Source: Eurosta solidaginis (Eukaryota > Arthropoda > Insecta > Diptera > Tephritidae). Taken from it: a DNA stretch of 64,000 nt. The DNA is taken from the NCBI RefSeq assembly GCF_040869045.1, contig NC_090321.1, forward strand, positions 72,635,183-72,699,182, given 5' to 3'. Numbering within the stretch: position 1 is the stretch's first letter; every line of letters begins with the position of its first letter. Below are positions 1 through 11,300 of this stretch, one piece after another. A program made the position numbers and the translations under genes. The notes below the pieces were generated by a model that was given only the letters and a program-made list of their open reading frames with translations, was not told where the DNA came from and ran no database searches.

Positions 1-84
1 CCCAACGATTCTCTAAGTAGCTAGATCTAAGTCACCGTTATTTTTGGTGTATGTGGTATCACAACGGACCTTCGTGTTGTCCAA

Positions 85-1692
85 GTGAGCTATCCTTATC
101 AGGACAGCTACCACCTAACCTATCCTATCCTATTCTACTCTGCTGTGGTTGATTCATTACCTACAAACTATCCGTATGAGCTCCATTCTAGTAACTCAAT
201 ATATGCCCCACTTTTGTTGCCTGAGGATGTTCTACTACATCTAAAGACCCTAAAAGAATCCTTCAAATACGGTCCCGATTTGATCCAAACATGTTTTCTT
301 AAAAAATGTACGGAATACATTTACCAGCCCCTTACTGATCTGTTAAACCTCTCTTTAAAAAATGACATTTTTCCGACGGCTTGGAAGGAATCTTTTCTTA
401 TCCCACTCCATAAAAAAGGAAGCAAGTCATCTATTGAAAACTATCGTGGAATAGCAAAGCTCTCCGCTATCCCTAAGCTTTTCGAAGCGATCGTTACTAA
501 TCACCTTACATTTTCGATTTCTACATTGATAGGTAGTTCTCAGAATGGCTTTTGTTGAGCCAAATCAACCACAACCAATTTGCCTGAATTTACAACTCAC
601 GTCTTTAATGGGTTTAGAAACAATCATCATACCGACGTTATATACACTGATTTCAGCAAAGCATTCGACAAAGTACGCCACTCATTACTTGTTTATAAAC
701 TCGAATTGCTTGGTTTTCAACCTGGCCTAACTCGTTGGATCTCCTCCTATCTTTGCGGTAGAACTCAAAGAGTCATTTTTAAAAACATTTGTTCGAATGT
801 CATCGATGTTCCCTCCGGTGTGCCTCAGGGCAGCCATCTCGGCCCTATTCTGTTTTTGCTCTTTATAAACGATGTTTCCACAAGTATAAAATATTCTAAA
901 ATTTTAATGTATGCCGACGACGTAAAACTTTTTAAGTCGTACGCGTCAGTTGAAGAACGTTCTGTACTCCAGGCGGATTTAAATTGTTTAGTTACTTGGT
1001 GTAATGCGAATTTTATGCCTCTCAACATAGAAAAATGTAAATCCATGTGTTTTTCACGTGGGAACATACAGCCAGCTTCCTACACAATTAATGGCCAAAC
1101 TCTGGAAAGCGTTGATGTTTTTGTCGACTTGGGAGTTACAATGAATTGCAAACTTAGTTTCAACCCTCATATTAATGCCACAGTCAATAAAGCGAGAAGA
1201 GTTTTAGCATTTGTGAAAAGATGGGCAAAAGAGTTTAGTGATCCTTATTATAAAAACCCTTTTTACATCATTAGTGAGGCCGATATTAGAATATGGATCG
1301 ATAATTTGGAATCCACGTTATCAAGTTCATGTGGATAGACTAGAATCAATTCAAAAACAGTTTTTACTTTTCGCCTTGAGAAATCTTCAATGGGACTCTC
1401 CATATAATCCTCCTCCTTACACTAATCGGTTAAAACTAATAAATCTTCCTACCCTTGCAAGTCGTAGAGAAATGCTAGGTGTACTCTTTATGGCTAGACT
1501 TTTAAATGGATCGATTTTCGAGTTTCAAGGCATTATAAACCTATAATTCTTAAACAATGCAGAAGCAATTTCCAACTACACGAACCTTTTCTATGTTTGT
1601 GTGAAGATTATAACTCTCACTCGAGAATAATTGATGTTTCGGACTCGCTCTTTGCCATAAAAAAGACGGTTCTATCTTCTCTTAATAATTAA
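85..1692 (+). pseudogene. Broken reverse transcriptase of a non-LTR retrotransposon, 5' truncated
   Basis: Reverse transcriptase of a LINE-type element of the Jockey/CR1 kind; in a live element it copies RNA at the nicked target. Visible motifs: an NYRG motif near 440-450, TDFSKAFDKV near 648-675, SGVPQGSHLGP near 815-845 and the catalytic YADD box near 910-921. The frame is interrupted by an in-frame TGA at 556-558. Homology then shifts frame near 1240-1260 (continuing to about 1546 as LVRPILEYGSIIWNP and onward) and again near 1550, ending at a TAA near 1692. An A-rich stretch to about 1880 is the likely 3' UTR and tail. Upstream of about 150 no homology is seen, so the copy is 5' truncated as is usual for LINEs. 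The clade is inference. Confidence 0.85.
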
Positions 1693-1999
1693 AAAATTAT
1701 ATTTATACTTTTAATCTATTGTATTTTGTGAATCTATATTTCTCAGCTGATGAGTTTCTCTGTAGCTGAGCGGTTTTAGATCTCGACGCTTAAGAAGCCA
1801 CTGCCTCCCAAAGACTCGGTAACAATAAAAATTATAAATTATAAAAAATAATAATTAGAATTAGGATACAAATAAAAAGAAAAAAACTATGTATGAATTA
1901 AAAAAAAAAACAATAACAGGATTAGCCTGGTTTCTTCAGGTTTCTTCATCGGGCCACTTGAGGGCATTGCGCTGCCACATCGTCCGAGAAAAAAAAAAG

Positions 2000-2054
2000 T
2001 GACTGCTTGACTGTTGTGATTATTTACTAACAGCATAGTGATGCTAATATTCGC
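2000..2054 (-). repeat. LTR end fragment
   Basis: About 55 bp matching the end of the LTR found at 9613-10176 (shared core TAGTGATGCTAATATTCG). It lies between A-rich DNA and unrelated sequence, so it is a truncated LTR remnant. Confidence 0.5.
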
Positions 2055-2149
2055 GGCGTACGTATTTGAGCGTACGTTTGAAAAATGCTGCCTTCTAAGT
2101 GGAGAATGTGGCAAATCCATTTTTGATCAGCTTCCCGGAGAGCTAGATT

Positions 2150-2940
2150 CTTGAAACTTGGAACACACATCATTGTTATCGGGAACAATTTAACATGAGT
2201 GAAAAAGCTTTGCTAGGTGGTTCAGGTATCGTGAAAATTCTAATAAACGTTCTAGCTTGGAAATTTAGGATTTTTTAGGTTGTAATATTTACGATAAAAG
2301 AGTTTCCGAGATGAGATGGGAATCGAGGTATTCAGAAAGTCTATTTACAAAATGTGGAATATTGCGACCGCTATTTGCATATATTCCGGTAGTTGAGAAC
2401 TTACTTCAGAACCCTATGGAAATGCAACATAAAGTAAAAAAAATGGCTAGGCGGGTCAAGGACCGTGAAAGTTCACAAAATGCTCCGACCCTGAAAATTT
2501 CGGATTTTTGCGTGTTCAAGGAACTTCCCGATGACCAGGGGCCTGAAACTTTGAAGGAAGCTTTATTAAGCTATAATTTTAAGCACAAACTATTATATTG
2601 GACAGGCATCAAGATATTTAGAAAGTCTATTTACAACAAGGGGAACTTTTCTTAAGGAACTTCCCGATCATCCAGAGACCTGATACTTTATACGAAACAT
2701 TAGGCTCTATTATCTATATTTAGGGTAAACGAGTTTTCTAAATGGGACAGAGACAGGACTCAAATTTTCGCTAGGTGGTTCAGGGATCGCGAAAACTACA
2801 CAAATCGTTCGAACTTGGAAATGTTGCTTTCGAGTTTTAAGGAAATTCCCGATAGCCCAGAGAAAGTGCATGATGTAGTAGATCTATTAAATACGGGTTT
2901 ATCGTACAAACGACTTTGTGGAAATAAGTCGGAATAGAAA
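2150..2940. repeat. Irregular long-period tandem repeat
   Basis: Three diverged units carry the same ordered modules. An AGGTGGTTCAGG-like block recurs near 2215, 2448 and 2772, followed by an ACTTGGAAATT-like block. An AAGGAACTTCCCGAT-like block then recurs near 2517, 2655 and 2840, and an ACGATAAAAGAGTTTCCGAG-like block closes units. Spacing between units is about 230 and 320 bp because of internal deletions. No coding potential is credible. Host element unknown. Confidence 0.55.
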
Positions 2941-3039
2941 AATGCAGGCACTCTGCATGTTTGAACACAAACTAGTCCCTCAATTTTTAAGATATCTTGA
3001 CGGGTTTATTCCAATATCTGATTAATCATTTGTGGGAAC

Positions 3040-3640
3040 CGACCGCATAGCACTTAAAGGGCACAACGAAATACATACTGAACAGGCATTTTTTGCTAAA
3101 CTGTCACAAACCACGACACCCTAGCAAACAACTGCTTGGTCTAGTCCCATCTCCACGGGGGTTAAGGGACTATGATGAGATCCAGCACCTGCCAATACAT
3201 TCGTTTGGTCCAGACAAGCATAAGGAAGCCCTAGGTAAAATCCACACACCACACAGAATCGGTAAACGCCTTTGCCAGGAGGCGTCCGGTAAACCTCAAT
3301 GTTAAATATCTTACTCTTGCAGAAGAAGAAATCATACTACTAAGGGACAATGAGTCAATCCGGCGGACCTTCGTTCTGGATACTGTAACAGATTAAACTC
3401 CTGCTGGCTCAGAATCAACCTCGACATACGTTATGTATGTCCTGCATGCAATGTATCCCCACATGCCACTAACCATCTCAATTGTAATGTGGAACCTACG
3501 CATCTAACACCAATTTCTCTTTCGTCCGTCTCTGTTGAAACTGCAAAACAACAACCGGATCGCATCACTATAGCATATACACATCTCCCATATAACTGAT
3601 TTTTCGAATAAGAGGCTTTTTGTCATTTCCACCTCATTTT
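3040..3640 (+). pseudogene. 3' end of a Jockey-like ORF2, degenerate
   Basis: Conceptual translation with frame changes gives the C-terminal region of a Jockey-clade ORF2. It includes a proline-rich PPRGLR-type segment near 3150, then a cysteine/histidine motif (CPACNVSPHATNHL, near 3440-3480), then a THLTPISL motif near 3500. The same tail recurs in several copies here on both strands (7385, 19463, 21090, 38655), which supports one family. Not functional. Confidence 0.7.
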
Positions 3641-3724
3641 ATTAGCTGGTACCTTGAAATTTTACAGGATGCTTACATAAAAACGCATACATAGTTCTCT
3701 GAGTAAAATTTCAAAATCGGTCAT

Positions 3725-3935
3725 GTCTATCATTGTGGATAAAACAAGTGTGATATCTTATCCGTCAAATCCCTGACAGGATGTTCAATATGGCGACGCA
3801 TATTATTATCAGCGGGTGATAGAAAGAGATACAGAATGAGACAGACATAATCAATGAAAAATCAGGTGATCCATTCTATTTGTAATTTTGACGTTTATGC
3901 AGAAGTTATCACATTTGTCTTATCCACAATGATGT
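3725..3935. mobile_element. Small inverted-repeat element (MITE-like)
   Basis: A ~30-bp arm at about 3727-3757 (core ATCATTGTGGATAA) recurs inverted at about 3905-3935 with few mismatches, enclosing about 150 bp without an ORF. No clear target duplication, so classification is open. Confidence 0.45.
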
Positions 3936-4124
3936 ATATAATACACATGCATATATCCTATACAACCGATTTTTCATATTTTATGAATTTTTAAAATTTT
4001 ATTAGATTATTGTTCAGCTCCATTCATGAAAGGCCTTCGGCACAGACGAATACAGTCCCGACTTTACTTGTATTATTGCAACTTGGTTATATAACCTCCG
4101 ATTTTAAAAATTTTTGCATTTTAA

Positions 4125-4360
4125 GCGGGGTCGCCCCTCGGCAGTGTTTGGCAAGCGCTCCGGGTGTATCTGCCATGAAAAGCTCTCAGTGAAAACTCAT
4201 CTGCCTTGCAGATGCCGTTCGGAGTCGGCATAAAACATGTAGGGCCCGTCCGGCCTATTTGTAGGAAAAATTAAAAAAGGAACACGACGCAAATTGGAAG
4301 AGAAGCTCGGCCTAAAATTTCTTCGGAGGTTATCGCGCCTTACATTTATTTATTTTATAA
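4125..4360 (+). mobile_element. tRNA-derived SINE, body and 3' part
   Basis: Carries the conserved body seen in five other copies here. Key blocks are GATGCCGTTCGGAGTCGGCA near 4213 and GCAAATTGGAAGAGAAGCTC near 4290. The copy ends CGGAGGTTATCGCGCCTTAC followed by an ATTT-rich tail. The tRNA-like head is missing or diverged. Family assignment rests on comparison with 12825-13020 and 47590-47805, where the head is present. Confidence 0.65.
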
Positions 4361-4879
4361 TTGGAAGAGACCGGCCTTTACAATTTTTGTTTTTGACGCT
4401 CTCTAACTTACTGGGACCTAACTCAATTAAAAATTTGCTAATGGCCCAAAATATGCCACAATTAAAGTCAACAATTTAATTCTTTTATTATTTTGATTAT
4501 AGCTCTTAATTTCGCTCAATTACGTAGTTTTCTATTTATTACCAACAAATTACTATTTTACGACGTTGTCGCAGTACACAAACCCAATTAGCAATCAATT
4601 TTAAATTTAGTCTGCAATTACGTGAGCTTTTTATCAAATAAAGCAAAAAGACGTTTAGTGCTACAACAATAATCGCACACTTTTTTATGTATCAACTCAA
4701 TAAAAGGGACTATTCAGCAAACGGAGAACGAACTTACTTCTCTCCCATATGCGCTAAAAGAGTTTTAGCTCCCATCCAGCCTTATTTCTAGGTATATTGG
4801 AGTTTACTCTTTTTAAGTTAATAGCACCCAGGTACGGAAATTAAGCATGCCGCCTTTTCGGATTGATACCAAAACTTGT

Positions 4880-5095
4880 TTTGGAGTCAAGATGGAGGTA
4901 GCGTGATCCGCCTTTAACACCGAAGGACGTGCATTCAAGTTCCGGCCGCAGCATCATCAAAAAAAAAATTTTTTATGATTTAAATTTTATTTTCAGAATA
5001 GTTTCTTTCATCACTTCTTGGGTATAAAATTCACATAATTTTGGTTTTTATACGGAACAACACCACAATGTGCGGTTTATACACCAACATTTTTT
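4880..5095 (+). mobile_element. tRNA-derived SINE, variant tail
   Basis: A tRNA-like head (GGTAGCGTGATCCGCC near 4897, B-box-like ATTCAAGTTCC near 4933) is joined to a different body with TTTTCAGAATAGTTTC and CACAATGTGCGGTT. The same head and body combination recurs at 42840-43050, so it is a second subfamily sharing the promoter head. Confidence 0.55.
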
Positions 5096-5106
5096 GTGTG
5101 TATATT

Positions 5107-5623
5107 AGGGTGGGTCGATTTGTATGGACGAAAAATAACCGATATCGCGCCATCGATTTTTCGATAGGATTTGGGCTCAGGAAAAAAAAATTCCACTACG
5201 CATACCCAAAAAAATAATTTTCGAGCCTGCGAAATTTCATTTTTTTTTTACCTTTTTCGACTTTGATTTTTAAGGTTTTTTTCATGACCTACTAAAAAAA
5301 ATTTCATGAATCCCTGTCCGACCCAAAAATGTCCGCTAAAAATGTTTTTGATAAGAGTTTTTTGTCCGCTTATCGACAACATTTTTAGCGGACATTTTTG
5401 GGTCGGACAGGGATACATGAATATTTTACAATCAAATGAGAATTATTTTAGTAAGTCATGAAAAAAACCTTAAAAATAAAAGTCGATAAAAAGTCAAAAA
5501 CATGAAATTTCGCAGGTTCGAAAATTATTTTTTTGGGAATGCGTAGTGGAACTTTTTTTCCTGAGCCCAAATCCTATCAAAAAATCGATGGCGCGATATC
5601 GGTTAATAAATCGACCCAGTCTA
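5107..5623. mobile_element. Fold-back element with ~240-bp arms
   Basis: The sequence reads nearly the same on both strands around a centre near 5365. Left arm starts GGGTGGGTCGATTTG at 5108 and passes through CGATATCGCGCCATCGAT; the right arm ends with its reverse complement CGACCCAGT near 5620. There is no ORF. A sister copy with a different centre lies at 59449-59833. It is non-autonomous; the mobilising transposase is unknown. Confidence 0.8.
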
Positions 5624-5748
5624 GTGTGCATAGTTTTAAAAGTTAAGATTTTTGAGTTAGCTCCTTTTAGATCTGTGTGTCGATGTGTGAACTAACAATT
5701 TCTTTTTTTCCATATTTAACTTTACCAAATATTTATTTACATACATAT

Positions 5749-6257
5749 TGTACCGAATTTCGGGAAATTCTGCTTCTTTGCAACCTTCTGCTAACGTTCG
5801 TATCGCTGAATGGTTGAATAAATAACTACAATACTCTGTATTGCAAAATGGGCTTTATTAGATTACTTTGGGAGGAGTACAATTATACTTCACTTCACAA
5901 CTGATAGCGTGTTTAAATCAAACTGATTAGTCATGCCTCAGCTTACGCTGCTTTTATCATCCATCTATCATCCATTTCTCCGAAAGCCTAGTCATTTCGC
6001 GAAACTGTATTCCAGAACAATTGTATCTCTTGCTTGGTTATTAACTATATTTATAGTACTATATTTGTAGTTTATGTCTATCTTATAGCCATTTGCGGGT
6101 GTATGCGTGAGTACTACTTCGGCTGATGACTACATCTGTGTGTGAGTTATCTCTTCGTTGCCTTGTATGTATGTGGGTAAATGATGGTTAATGTGTTTAG
6201 CGTGCTTTAATGTTTTTGTTGTTGTGCATTTATTTAGTGATGTGAAAATTCGCCACA
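5749..6257 (-). repeat. Solo LTR of a Ty3/gypsy-like family
   Basis: Starts TGTACCGAATTT on the + strand and ends near AAAATTCG. It contains the family landmarks in minus orientation: GCTAACGTTCGTATCGCTGA, TTGAATAAATAACT, and a TATA-box region near GCTTTTAT at about 5950. Related to the LTRs at 9613-10176 and 41160-41648. No internal domain follows on either side, so it is a solo LTR. Confidence 0.7.
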
Positions 6258-6445
6258 ATTCTCTTCCAATTTGGGTCGTGCTCCTTTCAATTTTTCCTAC
6301 AAATTGGAGGGACACAATGTACTTGTTTTATGCCGACTGCGAAAGGGATCTGCAAAGCAGATGTGTTTCTACTCAAAGCTTTTCATGGCAGAAATACACT
6401 CGGAGTGTTTGCGAAACATTGCCGAGGGACGACCCCCTGGGTAAT
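6258..6445 (-). mobile_element. tRNA-derived SINE body, minus orientation
   Basis: Reverse complement of the SINE body at 4125-4360: CTTCCAATTTGGGTCGTGCT near 6263, TTTTATGCCGACTGCGAAAG near 6325 and GCCGAGGGACGACCCC near 6420. It abuts the solo LTR directly, so one inserted beside or into the other. Confidence 0.65.
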
Positions 6446-6469
6446 TCTGGATAAGAATGAGTTTAATCT

Positions 6470-6730
6470 GCCATAGTATATAGAACAAGAAAAGCCATGT
6501 TCCCACGCGCAGCTCCTTGAGAAGTGTAGGCACTATATGTTCAACTTCTCATTTCCAGAGTACTTCCGCCTCGTTATGTAGAAAGTAGGAAATCTAAGTG
6601 CGAAGTTTTATAAGGCCTGCAACCTTCTTCAGGGAGGGTAATGTAGTAGATTTTGTTTTTTACGTGCCCAGTAGTATTCATTTATTTCTCCCCAAGTGCT
6701 GCCAGAAAGTGACTTTGATTGCAACCGCTG
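6470..6730 (-). pseudogene. Jockey-like reverse transcriptase remnant
   Basis: Very degenerate. The block AAGTGCTGCCAGAAAGTGAC near 6695 and the preceding Cys/Leu-rich stretch match the C-terminal RT segment better preserved at 39512-39760. No open frame longer than a few dozen codons. Between 6780 and 7380 I see only a short conserved-looking stretch near 6790-6930 and AT-rich filler. Confidence 0.45.
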
Positions 6731-7384
6731 ATGCATGTATGTTGAAGCAGATAACCCATAAGTTTTGGGTATTCTAACGTTAAGCCATCACCCTATCGGC
6801 AGGGGCTTACGGCAACAATATTCTAAGCCTCTCAGCTCGCTGGGGAACGAATTTCCCTATCCTGCTACCCTTCCACAACGATGCCCAGGTTGCGGAACGT
6901 GGACTGAAAGTCGGGGTTACTCATGAGCGTTATGGTTTCTTGCCCGGCCGAAAACGATTTTCCAAAAGAATTTTAAGTAGAAAACATCCACGTCGACCTC
7001 TATCTGATTCAACCTCTTCCCCTGTCTCACGTTTTCCCTCTACTTGTTTAATAATAAAAATTAATAGAGGCAAGAAATCTACCATCAGAAAAAAACACCT
7101 AAAATTAGGAAAACATTTTCTATAAATTGCGGAAAATTTTAATTGAAGTAAGAATTTCTACTTTTTGCCGAAAACCTTGCATTAAATTGAAGAAAATTTT
7201 GTCTTCAATTTCAAAAATACTTGAATTAATATTTTTTACAATATTTTCGAGGGAGTTCAGTCAATAAGAGCACTCGACTGGAAAGTTGGGCAACTCGATG
7301 GATGTATGGAAAAAAACGGAAACATCTTTCCGTATGACAAAAAAAATTCAAAGGTTCGAAAAGTTCGTCAGAGTTAGTGTTTGT

Positions 7385-7760
7385 TGTTGTTGTAGCAGTA
7401 TTTCGTCCCATCCAATAGTTTCTATCACTCACAAATTGCCATCAATATCCTCTAATGGGCGCCCGAGGAAACTTGCTGTTTTAACAGGATTGGACCAAAG
7501 AGATAAGGGTGTTAGAGGCGTTGGTTTCACATTGCAATTGGGAGGATGGTTGGTGTCATGTGAGACAACGCTGCAAGCAGAACATACGTTGGGAATTTCG
7601 GAGTTGATTTTCGATAAGTAAGAGTTTAACCCGTTACAGTACCCAGATCGAAGTTGAGATAGAGTGACGCGCGTTTCCCTAGGGAGAGTGCGTTCCTCCT
7701 CTGCTAGTTCTGGGTATTTTTCTTTGAGTACCGGATTTGCCGGTCAATTCCATTTATTGT
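7385..7760 (-). pseudogene. Jockey-like ORF2 3' end
   Basis: On the minus strand the translation gives the family's C-terminal Cys/His segment and a TPLSLWSNPVKTASFLGRP motif (near 7450-7540), ending in stop codons close to a GTTGTTGTTGTTGTAG-type terminal repeat near 7382. This is the same 3' end as at 21090-21560 and 38655-39030. The copy is 5' truncated. Confidence 0.75.
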
Positions 7761-8590
7761 CTCACATCATGGAGCATTGTCTAGTGTCTGCTTACACTCT
7801 TGAGCATTGTATTGAGTGTTCTTGAGTATCTTCAAATTTACATTGCTATCCAACGTGTAATATGCATGAAGAACGCTTATAAAACCAAGTATCTATTTCA
7901 ACCTCTCCTTGTACCTCTACTCCTATCTCTTCCTTGACCCTTACCTATAATGCTGTTAGACAACTACCTACAACTCTACCTCTACATCTACTTCTACTTC
8001 AACCACTTCTTTTCCTTCCCATTCGCCTTCCTCTTTCCTTTTTCTTATCCATCTACCTATCGTATAAATAGTCCTTCATATATAGTATATTGCGCATTTA
8101 TCTTTTCCCTTCTAATGAACGTGGAACCACCCGCTTTTCCCGGCTCCTATATCGTTGAATCCGAGCCAATCAATTAAGGAGCAATCCGAAATAATATCGA
8201 GTATCACTCTTAATACTGAGTGTAACAGGAGACCTCAGAAGTCCAAAGGTCTTTTTGCCTTTGTTTGCGCTCTGTTGGAAGTCTTTTCGGGGCCTCCCTA
8301 GGACGTTGATTGCATCAAGCAGGGGGTCCTTGCAGAGCTGCTCGTTGGCTGTGTTTAAACCAATTAAATTGGGGAAGTATTTAAATATCATTCACCAAAG
8401 GGCAGATTGTAACGGCATCAACAAATCATGATAAATATAGACTTACATATTTAAGAATGAAAAAAGGAGTTCATCAACCCATGCCCGTTCGTCCGTCTGC
8501 GTGTGAGCGCATTTAAACTCTCCCGAATTTTCGAAATTTTCGAAAATGTGTTTGATATTGGTTTGCATAGTTTCAGTTACAAAAGCAAAA
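7761..8590. other. No gene; pyrimidine-rich stretch and unclassified DNA
   Basis: About 7880-8060 is a pyrimidine-rich strand-biased tract (CTACCTCTAC and CTTCC runs). From 8170 to 8590 there is no sustained coding frame or recognisable repeat apart from isolated short matches to retrotransposon sequence. Confidence 0.5.
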
Positions 8591-9140
8591 TAGACCATAT
8601 TAAACATCCACGTCGATTACATAACGCTACCGACTGTCCTACACAAAAAAATACTGAGTGTGACGTTCGATCAGGACCTACATTTTGGCGAGCATGCAGC
8701 CGCAATTGTACCTAAAATCCAGAGCCGTAACAAAACCCTCAAATCTTTTACTGGCAGTACTTGAGGCAAAGGCAAAGAAACGCTCAAAGCCACTAATATT
8801 GCAATTAACCGGCCTCTGCAGGTCTGTCAAAACGCCGCGCTCAAAATTGCCACGGGATGTCTTATGCCTCCAGAACATCATCTACACATTGAGGCGAAAA
8901 TATCCCCCCATAAAGAAGAGAAATGATGTGCTGGAAAGTTTCTGCTGAGTACCCATAAAACTGGGAATCCCAAAATACGTCTGATTGAAAAGGCTCCGCC
9001 TCCCAGGAACTTAGAAAGTCGTCACCGTAAGTACAGTGAGAAATTCAGCACAAAGAGGCACCCAGAGATATCCGCAAAAAATGGCTATAACAACAATTGC
9101 CCAATTGCGTTGGAACAGCAGGATTCCTAGGACTCCTGTT
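8590..9140 (+). pseudogene. Jockey-like RT C-terminal region
   Basis: Translation over shifting frames reads the stretch after the RT catalytic box: a TFWRACSRNC segment near 8680, then LLAVLEAKAKKRSK and a MPPEHHLHIEAKILPIKKRN-like region near 8850-8920. It continues to an AQLR motif near 9100. Opposite orientation to the related 39350-40450 copy. At least three frame changes. Confidence 0.6.
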
Positions 9141-9612
9141 TGAATATAACCTATTTGATGGGGCGAAGCACTAGGTAAACGAATGATGATACGATACTTT
9201 GGCATATCGACACCTTTATGGCGATACTTTTTGCATCGAGTATTTCGATCGCAGTATCGTATCGAAATTTCGTTAAAGGGGGCGGTATATATGTTTAACT
9301 CCTCTAATTTGTTTCGCGAATCGAAAGAAATTTTGCGCTGAAGCTGCAGGCTCTTTTATTTAAAACAGGCTGACAATCTCACAATCAAAATTTACAATTA
9401 TCATTCCTGGGTCAGAGTTCTTCTCATGTCGCCTTGCTTCGCTTTGACAGCGTCATACGTATAGAAAATTTTAAATTTTTCGCTTAACATTGCACAACTT
9501 ACATACATAAATCGCTTTGCCCTATGCGCCTTGTACGGTTTAGGTGCTAATCGATACTATCGGCTACCCGATACTTGTAGAGCGATAGTTGATATAAATA
9601 CCTTATCGATAC
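9141..9612. other. Unclassified intergenic DNA
   Basis: Repeated CGATAC and GTATCG words between 9185 and 9265 and again near 9550-9610 suggest remnants of one short repeat, but no element ends can be defined. No gene seen. Confidence 0.35.
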
Positions 9613-10176
9613 TGTAACTAGTTTTGGGGGATTCCGATTATTTTTCACCCTCTGCTAACGTTCGAATTGCTGAACTATCGAATAAATAACTCCAATATTC
9701 AGTATTGTAAAATTGTCTTTATTTAAACTAGTTTGAGGGTAATACTTCACAATAACAATTATACTTCACTAATAGCGTGTTTAAATCAAATTGATTATTA
9801 TTCCTGAGCTTGCGCTGCTTTTATACTCTCTGGTCCCTCGTGCGCATATATTTGTCCTAAGGTCTAGACTTTTCTCGTATATGCCTTCTGGAACAGTTGT
9901 ATCTTATACTTGGTTATTTAGCTATATGCGTGTGTATGTGTGAGTAACAATTTCTGCTCTTAGCTGATGACTACATATGTATGTATGTTTATGTGAAATA
10001 ATCTCTTTGCTTCAAGCTGCTGGTTATACATATATATGTGTGGTTGCTTGATTTAATGTGTACATGTACATAAGTGTGACTGCTTGCTTTAATGTGTACA
10101 TGTACATAAGTGTGGCTGCTTGCTTTGTTTGTTGTTGTGATTATTTACTGACATCATAGTGATGCTAATATTCGCC
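9613..10176 (-). repeat. Solo LTR of the same Ty3/gypsy-like family
   Basis: Minus orientation, starting TGTAACTAGTTT and ending GATGCTAATATTCG on the + strand. Shared landmarks: CTCTGCTAACGTTCG, AATAAATAACTCCAATATTC, TTGCGCTGCTTTTATACTC (TATA box on the minus strand). An internal duplication is visible: GCTTTAATGTGTACATGTAC occurs twice near 10048-10110. Confidence 0.7.
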
Positions 10177-10373
10177 AGAATACTTTGAATTCGATATCTT
10201 GTCCATGCGAAGCACTGCTACAAAAGCAACAACTCATAAGACTAACGAAAAGCATTTAAACTTAACTTCCTTAACACAATTTATTACTGTTATTTTTCAA
10301 ACATTAACCATAAGTTTAAATTATTTAAATCATCTTTATTAAGAATGCATTCACGTTCCATTTTTAAAATATA

Positions 10374-10521
10374 TGTGACCCGGCCTATGAAAAGGTGGCT
10401 TATGACTCAAAAAATAAATAGCGAGAAACAGCTGTTAAAGATAAAAAAAACTATCGAAACCAGAAAAAAAGTGGAAAAATTTTTTTGGGTCATAAGCCAC
10501 CTTTTCATAGGCCGGGTCACA
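10374..10521. mobile_element. 148-bp MITE with ~41-bp terminal inverted repeats
   Basis: The ends are inverted copies starting TGTGACCCGGCCTATGAAAA, with one mismatch over about 41 bp, and a ~65-bp AT-rich centre without an ORF. Flanks read TATA on both sides, consistent with a TA or TATA target duplication, so a Tc1/mariner-like origin is possible but unproved. The near-identical arms imply a recent insertion. Confidence 0.8.
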
Positions 10522-10529
10522 TATACATA

Positions 10530-11225
10530 TGTGCTGCAAATAAATTAACTGATTGATTAAATTAAGATAATAAATACTGACAAATACTCAGTGATTACTT
10601 AGAATGTCGTGTGCTTTAGCGCGATATACCACCGAGGAGATTAAGGCTGAGCTTCTTCATTAATTTTTTATACTATTTTAATTTTTTCTAAAACCCTGGC
10701 GATTCCTGCAAGTTTTATAAAACGTTTGCACTGTTAGTCGTATGTTAGTCATTTATCTCACTAAAAGTTTAAAAATTGAATTGATTCAATATTTTTTTCT
10801 CTTTATTTATTGAATTTTTATTTATGTAGCGCAAATGATGATGCTCAATCGTAAGTACACAAATTATGTTTTTTAATACAAAATAATTTTTTTATTTACA
10901 AACGAAAAAGTAATAAAGTTAACGAATTAAACAAGGTTTGCAGCTAAGTTCCAAAAGCAATAAAAGATATCACTCCTTTTTTTTTTTAATCGAATTAAAG
11001 CCACTTCTTTTACATTTAAAATTCGAATTGCAAATTTATGCGGAAAAATGCACACGATGGGTTAAATTACTTTGAGGGCTTTGATTACGGAATTCCAAAA
11101 TAGTAAATAAAAAACAAAAACAAAAGTGTATTGAAAACTCCCAAATTTGTCATTCAAGTAATACGTGTCAAGTTCTTGAAAATCACAAATCACTATAATT
11201 TATGTATGTGGGTCTTACATGTGTA
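10530..11225. other. AT-rich DNA without gene
   Basis: No coding frame, motif or repeat edge I can support; A/T runs dominate. Confidence 0.4.
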
Positions 11226-11300
11226 TTAGTGTTGTACGGTTGTGAGTTTTTTAAAGCCGGGTCGTTTGAGTCTGGGTATTTCTGCTACTTTTTAAATTGT

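Noticed and set aside
2311..2655. 114-codon frame on the + strand
   Set aside because: It runs through the irregular tandem repeat at 2150-2940 and has no domain or conservation sign.
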